From assembly GCF_002291445.1 (NCBI RefSeq), contig NZ_CP014137.1:248001-312000 (forward strand): a stretch of 64,000 nt of DNA. Direction: 5' to 3'. The notes beneath the pieces are model-generated. The model was not told the origin of the DNA, made no database searches, and saw only the letters and a program-made list of their open reading frames with translations. The first letter of the stretch is position 1; every line of letters begins with the position of its first letter. This document shows, in pieces, positions 24,284 to 32,384 of the stretch. Source of the stretch: Brenneria goodwinii. Its GTDB lineage: Bacteria > Pseudomonadota > Gammaproteobacteria > Enterobacterales > Enterobacteriaceae. The translations under genes and the position numbers were made by a program.

Positions 24284-26410
24284 ATGGGTAAGTATCATAA
24301 TGACAAACCAATAACAGGTGGAGCTGACGATCCTGATTTATTGAATAGACTAGATTTCTCTAACAAATTGGCAGAGATTCTGCTTTTAAAATTAGATGAT
24401 AGTTGTTTAACGGTCTCTTTGGAAGGTGAATGGGGGTATGGAAAAACATCAATAATTAACTTGGTTAAAGGTGCTTTACAAGAAAATGATACTCTTCCTA
24501 TTATTGTGGAATACAATCCATGGTTAGCAGGTAATCCCGAATCGTTGATTCAGGATTTTTTACTACAGCTTTCATCACAACTCCATGTTAGGGATAGCTC
24601 GGCAGAAGCGCTTACTGCTTCAAAAGAACTTATAACATATTCAGGTCTTTTTAGTGTAGCAAAACTTATTCCCGGAGCAGAGCCGTGGGCCTCAGTGATA
24701 GAGAAAGCACTCTCTACACTTAGTATTACGGAAAAAAATATATCTAAGCTAAAAGAACTGGATTTAATTGGTAGAAAGAAAAAAGTAATCGACGCTCTGA
24801 AAAAAATAAAAACACCAATCATTGTTATAATCGATGATATTGATAGACTTACTCCATCTGAAACATTTCAAATTCTTAGATTAATAAAAGCTGTTGCTGA
24901 TTTTGATGGTACTTCATTTCTATTAGCTTTTGATTCAAATTATCTTACATCTGTTCTTAGTCGAAATGACATAGTGAACTCTTATGAATATATTAATAAG
25001 ATTATTCAGTTGCGGGTTCCTCTGCCATTAATATCAGAACATGGGATGAGTGAGCTTGCAACAGATGAATTTGAGAAGTTAGGCGGGGAAGAGCTTACGA
25101 ATAAATTTGATGGTGATCAGGACCGATTTAGTTGGATTTATTCTAGGTATTTTAAAAAAATCATAAAAAGCCCTCGTGATTTAAAACGTTTATTTAATCA
25201 TTTAAGATTTGTTTTAGACCAAGTCGGGGGACAGGTTTGTTTCTCTGACTTATTTGCATTGTCATTAATAGCTACAAGAGCAAATCCAGTTTATGAACAT
25301 ATAAAAAAATGTCCAGAGGCTTATATCGGACGCAATATTTTAGGGTATGATATATTGATGGATAAATCACACGAAGTTATAGAAAAACTAAGTAAAGAAC
25401 GTGATGGATATTTAGAGCATTTCATTGATAATGAACGTAAATTAATAAAAAATCTTCTTCATGAAATATTTCCATTGATAGTAGCTGATGGTTATTCTTA
25501 TCCTTTTGAAACTTCAAATGCTGATGCTGCAGGACGTGTTTCAGCTCAGCAGCGTCTTCATATAGCACTTCACTACTCGACTCCTATAGGTTACGTTACA
25601 GACTTAGAAGTAAATGATTTTATTTCAGGCTCCATTGATCGAAAAGAATTTCTTAACCAAGTACTCAGTAATAATGCCGAAGAACGTTTTTTTGAAATGT
25701 TAACGAATTATGCTGATAAATGTGCTGATAATTCTTTTGATGTGCTTGTTAGTATTTATGATATATTTATAAATTCTCAAAAGCTAAAGAGTTCTTTCAT
25801 GTGTAACTATGGTATCTTGAAGCAGGATATTCATAGGAACATCTATTGGATTACAAGTGAAATAATTTCAAAAAACAATTCAAAATATGAATTAATTAAA
25901 AAGCTAATAGAAAGAAAGGAAAGTGCTCCATTTAGTGCTGATATACTGATTAATGCAAGAAAATATCTTGAAGAAAGAAATATTCAAGAGCAATGGTTAG
26001 ATGATACTCAATTTATTGAAATTGAAAATATTTTTCAAGATATAGCATTTAACATACTGTCTAATGAAAATAGTTTTGATGATTATTTTATTTCTCATAT
26101 GTTTTATGAACTTAAGCGTACTAATAAAGAAAAAACAAAAATACTTATCTCTAATTTGTTAGATGGTGAAAATGGTATTGTGAAGGTCGCTGACCTTATA
26201 AAGTATCTCGGAAGAGATTCAACAAATGGTCCATATATTCAAGTGAGTGAAGATAGTTTTGACAGTATTATGGACTTAAAAAAAATTAGGGCCTTAGCGA
26301 AGGAGATAAATATGGGGGATCTTCCTATGAGTACACAGGCTGCAATAAAAAGTATTCTTTATGGTGGTAAATATTATTTAAGAGATGGGGTTGCGGGAGA
26401 GGAATACTAA
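24284..26410 (+). CDS. KAP-family P-loop NTPase
   Basis: A 708-residue KAP NTPase. Walker A is GEWGYGKT at residues 48-55; the family block VEYNPWLAGNPESLIQDFLLQLSSQL follows; Walker B is VIIDDIDRL at about 181-189; then LRLIKAVADFDGTSFLLAFDSNYL and KSPRDLKRLFNHLRF. No transmembrane insert is seen in the P-loop region, unlike animal KAP proteins. KAP NTPases include PifA of the F plasmid, which aborts phage T7 infection. With the HEPN-like and membrane proteins upstream it forms a candidate defence system. Confidence 0.88.
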   Translation: MGKYHNDKPITGGADDPDLLNRLDFSNKLAEILLLKLDDSCLTVSLEGEWGYGKTSIINLVKGALQENDTLPIIVEYNPWLAGNPESLIQDFLLQLSSQLHVRDSSAEALTASKELITYSGLFSVAKLIPGAEPWASVIEKALSTLSITEKNISKLKELDLIGRKKKVIDALKKIKTPIIVIIDDIDRLTPSETFQILRLIKAVADFDGTSFLLAFDSNYLTSVLSRNDIVNSYEYINKIIQLRVPLPLISEHGMSELATDEFEKLGGEELTNKFDGDQDRFSWIYSRYFKKIIKSPRDLKRLFNHLRFVLDQVGGQVCFSDLFALSLIATRANPVYEHIKKCPEAYIGRNILGYDILMDKSHEVIEKLSKERDGYLEHFIDNERKLIKNLLHEIFPLIVADGYSYPFETSNADAAGRVSAQQRLHIALHYSTPIGYVTDLEVNDFISGSIDRKEFLNQVLSNNAEERFFEMLTNYADKCADNSFDVLVSIYDIFINSQKLKSSFMCNYGILKQDIHRNIYWITSEIISKNNSKYELIKKLIERKESAPFSADILINARKYLEERNIQEQWLDDTQFIEIENIFQDIAFNILSNENSFDDYFISHMFYELKRTNKEKTKILISNLLDGENGIVKVADLIKYLGRDSTNGPYIQVSEDSFDSIMDLKKIRALAKEINMGDLPMSTQAAIKSILYGGKYYLRDGVAGEEY

Positions 26411-26411
26411 T

Positions 26412-26439
26412 AAAATTGTTATTCGAATAATAATTTTTT
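26412..26439 (+). terminator. Terminator after the KAP NTPase gene
   Basis: A 12-bp AT-rich stem with one G-U pair (AAAATTGTTATT / AATAATAATTTT) followed by TT, directly after the stop codon at 26408-26410. Confidence 0.6.
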
Positions 26440-26608
26440 GAGTTATTTTTTTGACAGGCTCATAACGTTCGCTTGTTGACGTAGAACATCCTCCCTAAAA
26501 TAAAAGTGATTAAAATTAAAATAACACTCGATGGATGTTTTTTTATAATTTGCCATTTCAATAAAAATAAAGTAGAGAATAACAGACGTGAAATAAAAGG
26601 AGAACAAC

Positions 26609-26713
26609 ATGAGGTTTGGTGAGTTGGATGAGACAGCATTAATTTTAATGACAATAAATGCTGTGGCTTGGGGGATAAATATTGGGCTATTAAGTATGTG
26701 GATTATCAGATAA
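26609..26713 (+). CDS. Small membrane protein, 34 aa
   Basis: A short frame with a strong ribosome site (AAAAGGAG, then ATG at 26609). The product MRFGELDETALILMTINAVA continues with WGINIGLLSMWIIR, one likely membrane helix. Small proteins of this kind are common on plasmids. No family is recognised. It lies in a 380-base gap between the KAP gene and the next annotated gene. Confidence 0.45.
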   Translation: MRFGELDETALILMTINAVAWGINIGLLSMWIIR

Positions 26714-26790
26714 AAATATAATGTTATATCCTGTTGATAATTATTCAAAATGTGTTAATTGAATTGCACTGAATATTACAAGGAGAGGAT

Positions 26791-27084
26791 ATGCATAAAA
26801 ATCACGATGAGGCCATTGATTGGGTAGCAAGACGATTAATTGAGGATGGCATCTACACCAATATTGAACAGGCATATGCTAAGGCAACGGATATCATCAA
26901 CCAAAAGAGAGAGGAGGTTAGACTCAAACAGGAAAAGGATTATTTCCGTTTTCGTATTAAGTCCATAAAGAAAAGAATAAATTCCGGGTACGAATACGCA
27001 AACATTCCATACAAACCTAAAAAGCCGATAGTTAAAAACAACAATTCAGATTCATTTTGGGATTGGGATGCTGATGATAAATAA
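26791..27084 (+). CDS. Hypothetical protein, 97 aa
   Basis: A basic, lysine-rich small protein (KRINSGYEYANIPYKPKKP) with an acidic tail (FWDWDADDK). The helical N-terminus (AIDWVARRLIEDGIYTNIEQAYAKA) has no recognised family. AAGGAGAGG precedes the ATG. It precedes the TraD-like gene by 28 bases in the same direction and may be a mobilization accessory protein. Confidence 0.65.
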   Translation: MHKNHDEAIDWVARRLIEDGIYTNIEQAYAKATDIINQKREEVRLKQEKDYFRFRIKSIKKRINSGYEYANIPYKPKKPIVKNNNSDSFWDWDADDK

Positions 27085-27112
27085 AATCATAAAAATATAA
27101 AGGAGAAAAATA

Positions 27113-27397
27113 ATGACAACAAAAACAATCAAACAACAAATTGCTTCAGCACAGGAACGCCTATACTTCTTGGAAGCTAAAAAGAAACAACAAACAAAAA
27201 AAGAAAACACGCGTCAGAAAATTATTTTCGGCGCAGAGGTTGCCAAAGTCTTAGGATGTGATATTGGTTATGTAGATAAAGAGTTAGTCTTTGGTGTTTT
27301 ACTTAACATATCCAATCTTCATGAGAGTGATGTTGAGGCATACAGAGCACAAGGACAAGCCTATATCGAAAGTGTTTTAAATAAATCCAAACAGTAA
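27113..27397 (+). CDS. TraD/MobC-like mobilization accessory protein
   Basis: A 94-residue basic protein. After a coiled N-terminus (QIASAQERLYFLEAKKKQQTKK) comes ENTRQKIIFGAEVAKVLGCDIGYVDKELVFGVLLNI, which resembles the small conjugal TraD family (K/R-rich, then GAEVxK, then L-x-GxLL). Such proteins accompany MOBQ relaxases and help relaxosome assembly. The relaxase gene itself is 5 kb away on the other strand. GGAGAAAAA precedes the ATG. Confidence 0.6.
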   Translation: MTTKTIKQQIASAQERLYFLEAKKKQQTKKENTRQKIIFGAEVAKVLGCDIGYVDKELVFGVLLNISNLHESDVEAYRAQGQAYIESVLNKSKQ

Positions 27398-27419
27398 ATT
27401 TCCTTATTTCACGTCCGAA

Positions 27420-27459
27420 CGGTGAACTGGCCTAAAATTTGTTTTAGGTCGGTGAACTG
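27420..27459. repeat. 10-bp direct repeat flanking a hairpin
   Basis: CGGTGAACTG occurs at 27420-27429 and 27450-27459, and the 20 bases between hold CCTAAAATTTGTTTTAGG, a 7-bp hairpin. The tight symmetric layout suggests a protein binding or recombination site; no function is known. Confidence 0.55.
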
Positions 27460-27610
27460 TTGTGCAAGTCAAAATTAATGATGTAAAAAATGTTTTAATT
27501 TTCTTGAATATTTACATAATATAAGAGATTATCTCTAATAGAAGTGTTGTTCATTATGCAGCTAATGTAGTTTCCACTGAATATAAAGTTATAGATAAGG
27601 GGAATGATTA

Positions 27611-28651
27611 ATGGGCAGTTCAATTAAAAAGTTATCACGTATATGTTGGAACTCTAATAATTGGAAAAAACCATCTGGAGGTGAAGGGAAATCGAAAAAT
27701 AAAGATAGCTATGAGTATCAATACGGGTTCGGTCATGAAGAATGGATTTTTGATACAAGTAAAATAATAGATGGCTATCATTATGCATACTTACAGTCTG
27801 TTTACAATCATGGCGATAGAGAATGTGTTTATGATATATCACTATATACAATAAAATCAGAAGGAAATAAAAAAACACGATATTGGCTTGGTGAGATTAT
27901 TCAGGTTGAGGCTGTAGATGCTGATGAATCAAAACGAATACTGAAAATATATAAAGAGAAAGGATGGTATGATGAAATGAAGGCTCAATTGGAAGCTGTG
28001 GGTGCGGATACTTCTGAATTTGATAAAATAAAAAAAGATGATTTTTTTGTTGTTAAATTTAAGCCTGAAAATTTGATCACTGTGACACCTTATTCTTTTC
28101 CGTATACTGACCCTGCAGTACCTTCTAATTATTATAATTTACTTAATTTCATATGCAAACCAAGTTTTAGCAACCAGAATAGCTCATTTGAGTTTGTATC
28201 AGGTAATAAAGATAAGAAAGAATTCGGGAATAGGCAGGGTAGTAAATCATATATTGAAATTGATTATTTGCATAATAATATTCAGAAAGGGCTATATGGC
28301 TTATTATGTTCTGAATATGGAAGTGAAAGTGTTGGAACTGAAAATAATACAGGATATAACTCAAGAATAGATCTTGTTGTAAGGCTAAGTAATTCATCTT
28401 TTTATTTCTATGAGATAAAAACAGGTACAAGCGCTTTGGCCTGTATCCGTGAAGCTCTGGGACAGGTTATCGAATATGTTCATTTCAGAGACAGCCCCAT
28501 CAATGTGGATAAAATGTTTATAATAGGAATATACCCACCTAATGAAGAAGAGATTAAATATATAAAAATCCTCAGAGAAAAATATAAAATCCCTATTTAT
28601 TATCAACAGTATTTCATAAAAGATAACTATCTTAGTTCTGAAGAGTATTAG
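27611..28651 (+). CDS. Putative PD-(D/E)xK restriction-like nuclease
   Basis: A 346-residue protein. The C-terminal part shows a restriction-nuclease core: RIDLVVRL (Asp), YFYEIKTG (E-x-K) about 15 residues later, then REALGQVIEY with the conserved glutamine and tyrosine. The N-terminal part (YGFGHEEWIFDTSKIIDGYHYAYLQ) resembles sensor domains fused to such nucleases, perhaps reading modified DNA. No methylase gene is adjacent, so a type IV or solitary defence nuclease is most likely. AAGGGGAATG precedes the ATG. Confidence 0.6.
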   Translation: MGSSIKKLSRICWNSNNWKKPSGGEGKSKNKDSYEYQYGFGHEEWIFDTSKIIDGYHYAYLQSVYNHGDRECVYDISLYTIKSEGNKKTRYWLGEIIQVEAVDADESKRILKIYKEKGWYDEMKAQLEAVGADTSEFDKIKKDDFFVVKFKPENLITVTPYSFPYTDPAVPSNYYNLLNFICKPSFSNQNSSFEFVSGNKDKKEFGNRQGSKSYIEIDYLHNNIQKGLYGLLCSEYGSESVGTENNTGYNSRIDLVVRLSNSSFYFYEIKTGTSALACIREALGQVIEYVHFRDSPINVDKMFIIGIYPPNEEEIKYIKILREKYKIPIYYQQYFIKDNYLSSEEY

Positions 28652-28713
28652 TCTGCTAAACTAACTTAATTCCCCCAGTTTCATATAATCAGAGTGATAC
28701 TGGGGAATGAAAT

Positions 28714-29115
28714 TTAGATCTCAAACTCTTCCAAAGTTTTACCACTTTCAAGCGCAGCAGCGATAGCTTTAGGTGTCCGCCCCTGACCAGTCCACGTTTT
28801 TTCATCGCCGTTTTCATCAATGTATTTATATTTGGCAGGACGAGGTTCACGTTTAGCTTTTGCTGATTTACTTGTGGACACAGAGCCAAGCAGTTCAGCC
28901 GGATCGATACCATCTTCCAGTAGCTGGGCGCGTAAAGCTTCGATTTTAGCCTGACGTTCAGCCCGTTCTTTTTGACCACTAGCTTCTTCTTCACGCCGAT
29001 CTTCAACAATGGCGGTAAGCTTTTCGAGCATTTCTTCCAGTGTTTCCAGATCGATTTCACGCGCCTGAGCACGCAGGGTACGAATGTTATTTAATACTTT
29101 AAGGGCTTCACTCAT
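28714..29115 (-). CDS. H-NS family nucleoid-associated protein
   Basis: A 133-residue H-NS paralogue. The N-terminal oligomerisation region (MSEALKVLNNIRTLRAQARE, LETLEEMLEKL) is almost identical to H-NS, then comes a variable linker, and finally the DNA-binding domain with TWTGQGRTPKAI. Full length and intact, it binds and silences AT-rich DNA. Island-borne copies such as Hfp or Sfh lower the cost of new DNA. The same island encodes an H-NST-like antagonist at 5088. It has its own promoter, being divergent from 29218. Confidence 0.95.
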   Translation of the reverse strand: MSEALKVLNNIRTLRAQAREIDLETLEEMLEKLTAIVEDRREEEASGQKERAERQAKIEALRAQLLEDGIDPAELLGSVSTSKSAKAKREPRPAKYKYIDENGDEKTWTGQGRTPKAIAAALESGKTLEEFEI

Positions 29116-29217
29116 TGGGCGTCATCCTGATGGAGAAATAAGTCATGGTTAGGTGTATGTCAAAATTTGACAATTGGCAATGGAGAATCATATATCAATA
29201 GAACTAAGGAGGAAATA

Positions 29218-29400
29218 ATGCAGAAGAAAAAATCAACTCGCAATCCCCTTGAAGACACGGCTATTTTAACGCGTTTGGCACGAAAAGCATCCAGAAAAGC
29301 GATTAAAGAGGCTTTTCAGGCTGGTGTGGCAATTCACTATATTGCTAAAGGGAAAATTGTCAGAGAATATCCTGATGGTAAGAAAGAGATTATCAGTTAA
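29218..29400 (+). CDS. Small basic protein, 60 aa
   Basis: The start is the ATG at 29218 after a strong AAGGAGG. The product is basic (MQKKKSTRNPLEDTAILTRL, then ARKASRKAIKEAFQAGVAI) and ends HYIAKGKIVREYPDGKKEI. No family is certain, though similar small proteins accompany type IV pilin and conjugative genes. It is divergent from the H-NS-like gene. Confidence 0.65.
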   Translation: MQKKKSTRNPLEDTAILTRLARKASRKAIKEAFQAGVAIHYIAKGKIVREYPDGKKEIIS

Positions 29401-29497
29401 AAATGTTTTATAAAATCATCATATTCAATTGACTTCATGGCAAATAGTGATATGTATATTTATGTAATAAACATTTTTTTAGTTTTTAAATCTCCAT

Positions 29498-29527
29498 AAA
29501 AGGCAAAAATTAAATCTTTTGCCTTTT
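29498..29527. terminator. Bidirectional terminator
   Basis: An 11-bp stem AAAAGGCAAAA / TTTTGCCTTTT with an 8-nt loop isolates the small gene at 29218 from the pilin operon. Confidence 0.7.
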
Positions 29528-29648
29528 CCATATACCTCGTCGTTAACCGTTCATCGGTAAAAAAGCCAAGTATCCGTTTTTTGCTCTTGTTCAATCAGGA
29601 TTAATTGATTATCTCTTTTTTATCATTTAAATGACAAAGGAGATAAAA

Positions 29649-30215
29649 ATGATCTTGTTGAAGAAAAGAAAAAGTAAAAAAGGGTTTTCCCTGCTTGAAC
29701 TACTTTTAGTTCTTGGGATTATCGCAGCGTTAGTGGTTGCGGCGTTTATTGTTTATCCAAAGGTTCAGTCCTCGCAAAGAGCCACAGCGGAAAGTAATAA
29801 CATAGCGACAATTCAGGCTGGGGTAAAAGCGCTTTACACGGCAGCATCCAGTTATTCAGGGCTAAATGAAACAGTAGCGGTTCAGGCAAAAATTTTTCCT
29901 GACAATATGTTAGTCAGTAGCAAACCAGTGAATGCCTTTAAAGGCAACGTCTTGTTAGGCACATCAACCGATAGTCCTTCCGGCGTGGCTAACTCGGCAT
30001 TTACCATTACCTATATTGGCGTTCCCGCATCCGAATGCACCAAAATAGTGTCCGGTGTTGGCGCTAACTTTTACAGCGTAGCGATTGGAACGGGCAGCAC
30101 AGCATTAACAACTGGAAATATTAGAAAAGCCAGCAGCGATATGAATATGGCGACAGTGGCGTCAACGTGCCAGTCTGGTGGAAATAGCAATACTATTACC
30201 TTCACATCATTATAA
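29649..30215 (+). CDS. pilS: Type IVb major prepilin (PilS-like)
   Basis: The start is the ATG at 29649, six bases after AAAGGAG, giving 188 residues. The leader ends KSKKG and cleavage before FSLLELLLVLGI is expected; the N-terminal helix FSLLELLLVLGIIAALVVAA is the assembly helix. Two cysteines (ASECTKI and ASTCQSG) probably form the D-region disulphide. PilS is the main subunit of thin pili of the R64 type, used for liquid mating. A hairpin directly follows the gene, so the downstream pilin is made in lower amounts. No pilus assembly genes are in the window. Confidence 0.88.
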   Translation: MILLKKRKSKKGFSLLELLLVLGIIAALVVAAFIVYPKVQSSQRATAESNNIATIQAGVKALYTAASSYSGLNETVAVQAKIFPDNMLVSSKPVNAFKGNVLLGTSTDSPSGVANSAFTITYIGVPASECTKIVSGVGANFYSVAIGTGSTALTTGNIRKASSDMNMATVASTCQSGGNSNTITFTSL

Positions 30216-30217
30216 AT

Positions 30218-30237
30218 AAAAGGGCGCTCGCCCTTTT
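30218..30237 (+). terminator. Attenuating hairpin after pilS
   Basis: A perfect 8-bp stem (AAAAGGGC / GCCCTTTT) with loop GCTC, ending in AT rather than a long T run. Placed between the major pilin gene and a minor pilin gene, it may reduce readthrough. Confidence 0.55.
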
Positions 30238-30321
30238 ATCAATTAATCCCTTACAGATATCTTGACCACTTTTTTATTTTTGCTAATTGATTAATAGGTG
30301 AAATAAAAAAGGACGAGAAAA

Positions 30322-31734
30322 ATGAATAAACATAAAAAAGGGTTTTCCTTACTGGAAATTATTTTGGTGTTAGGTATTGGTGCGGCAACGGCTTTCATGA
30401 AGTTTCAGGATATGAAAAACGATCAAGAAGGCATCATGGCAAATACCGTTGGATCGCAAATGAAACAGATGGGGGAAGCGGTAAACCGTTATATCAGCAT
30501 CCGCTATGACAAACTATCAACTTTGTCTTCCAGTAGCAGTCAGACCAGCGATCCGGGACCAAGAATCTGTTCAGCCGCAGGCTGTGAAATCACTTACCAG
30601 ACGCTGATTAATGAAGGCTTATTACCTGCTGGCAATAAAGGCGTTAACACGCAGAAGTCTTCTTACAAGATTTTGTTAAAGCGTTCAGGCACCTCACCCA
30701 ACTATGTTGTTAATGGCCTAATCACAACAACATTGCCGTGGATTGAGGGAAGCAGAGTTCGTTACGACCTGTTAGGCCGTGCCATGCAGGCCGCAGGGAT
30801 TGACAGCGGTATGACACAATCATCAACCGTTGCATCAGGATCGGGTGGTCAATGGACAGAAAACCAAAATAGCTATGCAGGGATCAATTCGGCGGGGCTA
30901 TTAGCTTACCGTGTTGGTTATGACAGCGCCATGTATTCGGTTTATCTGCGTCGTGATGGGACATTGCCAATGACAGGCGATCTCAATATGGATGGGAATG
31001 ATATCAATAATATTGGAGACATGACGGCATCAGGAACCGCGACAGCCACAACATTAAAATCCACAGGCGCGACCAGTGTTGGCTCTACGTTAACGGTTGC
31101 AGGCGCATCCAGTCTTAAAGGTGCAGCATCTTTAGGCTCAACATTAACCGTTGCCGGGGCTTCTACCTATACGGGAGTAATGACAGTTAACAACAATATC
31201 AACGCGTCAGGAACGATAACTGCAGGCGGTCAGTTCATTGGACATAACACTGCCGGAGATAAATTTTCTATTGGTAGTGGAAATACTAACGCCTATGAAT
31301 TTCGTCTGGATGCAGCCAAGCCGCTTACTATTTGGCGTAATGGTGGTGAAGCCGCAGAAGAAAGATTACTTGTCTCTGGTTCGCAGAGAAATCTTGGGGA
31401 TTTGAAAATCGTAGCCAGTGGTTCGGCTACCGGTTCAATCACGTCATCAGGAAATATTACCTCCGGTGGCACAGTAGCCGCTCAGTATTTACAGCCAACA
31501 TCGACGGTGGTTGCCGAGGCGGCTTGTTCTGCTACAGGAGCAATTAGTAAAGACTCAACAGGGGCAATCCTTTCGTGTCAGTCAGGGACTTGGAAAGGCT
31601 TTTCAAAAACAAATAAGTTACAACCTCTTTATGTGGGAACTGTTCCAAATTGTAATAATAAAGTGGTATCCACTAATCCAACTCATTTGAACTGTTCTAC
31701 GGAATTTATTGGCTATGCCATACTTCCTGATTAA
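30322..31734 (+). CDS. pilV: PilV-like minor pilin / tip adhesin
   Basis: A 470-residue prepilin with leader KKG then FSLLEIILVLGIGAATAF. A long repeated beta region follows (SVGSTLTVAGAS twice, ASGTATATT, ASGTITAGGQF). The C-terminus has AAACSATG-like cysteines (VAEAACSATGAISKDSTGAILSC is the core) typical of PilV of R64, whose tip recognises recipient lipopolysaccharide. In R64 the 3' end is shuffled by Rci; here neither rci nor shufflon repeats are seen, so the tip is fixed. AAAGGACGAG precedes the ATG. Confidence 0.8.
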   Translation: MNKHKKGFSLLEIILVLGIGAATAFMKFQDMKNDQEGIMANTVGSQMKQMGEAVNRYISIRYDKLSTLSSSSSQTSDPGPRICSAAGCEITYQTLINEGLLPAGNKGVNTQKSSYKILLKRSGTSPNYVVNGLITTTLPWIEGSRVRYDLLGRAMQAAGIDSGMTQSSTVASGSGGQWTENQNSYAGINSAGLLAYRVGYDSAMYSVYLRRDGTLPMTGDLNMDGNDINNIGDMTASGTATATTLKSTGATSVGSTLTVAGASSLKGAASLGSTLTVAGASTYTGVMTVNNNINASGTITAGGQFIGHNTAGDKFSIGSGNTNAYEFRLDAAKPLTIWRNGGEAAEERLLVSGSQRNLGDLKIVASGSATGSITSSGNITSGGTVAAQYLQPTSTVVAEAACSATGAISKDSTGAILSCQSGTWKGFSKTNKLQPLYVGTVPNCNNKVVSTNPTHLNCSTEFIGYAILPD

Positions 31735-31850
31735 TTTTTTATTTTAAGTCTGCCACCTGTTAGTCATTATTTAAATTGGTAGTGTAAAAGTATTGTTTTT
31801 ATCTTTAATAGAGTTATATGTTTATTATCGTATAACTCTGGAGATAATAA

Positions 31851-32372
31851 ATGAAAGGTTTTAACTATAAAGAAGGATTGTTGTTATTTACATATTTATC
31901 TTACAGTAGTATTGCTATTTCTGAAGATATGATATTTAAATCACCTGTGGGTAGTCTGTATACGCTTGAATATAACAACGAATATACAGGCGCTAATGTA
32001 TTAAAGCTAACAATGACACATGTCTCTGATGATGCATGTACAAAGCTTGCCCCTGAGTTAGCAGGAAAATATTTTGAGGCTCAGGTAAACAATCAATATG
32101 TGCCATTGACTCCGCCTGCATCAGGAACAACATGGAACCGAAATTATGTTGTTGCTGATAAGGCCGCAGCGTTATGTCAATCAGGAAAAAATAACACCAT
32201 TGTAGTGAATCATTTTATCTATCCAAAAACGTATGCGTTATATAACAAAAATGGCGATATTGTGAATTCAGTAAGCGGTTCGTCTGCCAAAGAAAACATT
32301 GTTAACAGTAGCTATGAAATCTACAGAAAAACTATGCAGACCAGAGAGAACCATCAGTTGTCGGTTAAATAA
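31851..32372 (+). CDS. Secreted pilin-like protein without a pilin N-terminus
   Basis: A 173-residue protein with a Sec-type leader (EGLLLFTYLSYSSIAIS). The rest resembles the head domain of PilS: SDDACTKLAPELAGKYFEAQVNN and ALCQSGKNNTIVVN correspond in order to SECTK...FYSVA and TCQSGGNSNTITF of the PilS at 29649, including both cysteines. It lacks the KKG-FSLLE leader and helix, so it cannot assemble like a normal pilin. It sits between two prepilin genes, 12 bases before the next, and may be a periplasmic partner or cap. The role is inferred. Confidence 0.7.
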   Translation: MKGFNYKEGLLLFTYLSYSSIAISEDMIFKSPVGSLYTLEYNNEYTGANVLKLTMTHVSDDACTKLAPELAGKYFEAQVNNQYVPLTPPASGTTWNRNYVVADKAAALCQSGKNNTIVVNHFIYPKTYALYNKNGDIVNSVSGSSAKENIVNSSYEIYRKTMQTRENHQLSVK

Positions 32373-32384
32373 AGGAGCAACATT

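Noticed and set aside
26443..26748. Minus-strand frame of 101 codons
   Set aside because: AT-rich, no ribosome site, and overlaps a plus-strand small gene with a strong AAGGAG.
28668..28708. Terminator after the PD-(D/E)xK gene
   Set aside because: An ATTCCCCCAGT/ACTGGGGAAT inverted repeat exists but has no T run on either strand, so it was not listed as a terminator.
30322..31734. Active shufflon at the pilV 3' end
   Set aside because: No inverted sfx-like repeats and no rci recombinase gene are visible near the PilV-like gene.
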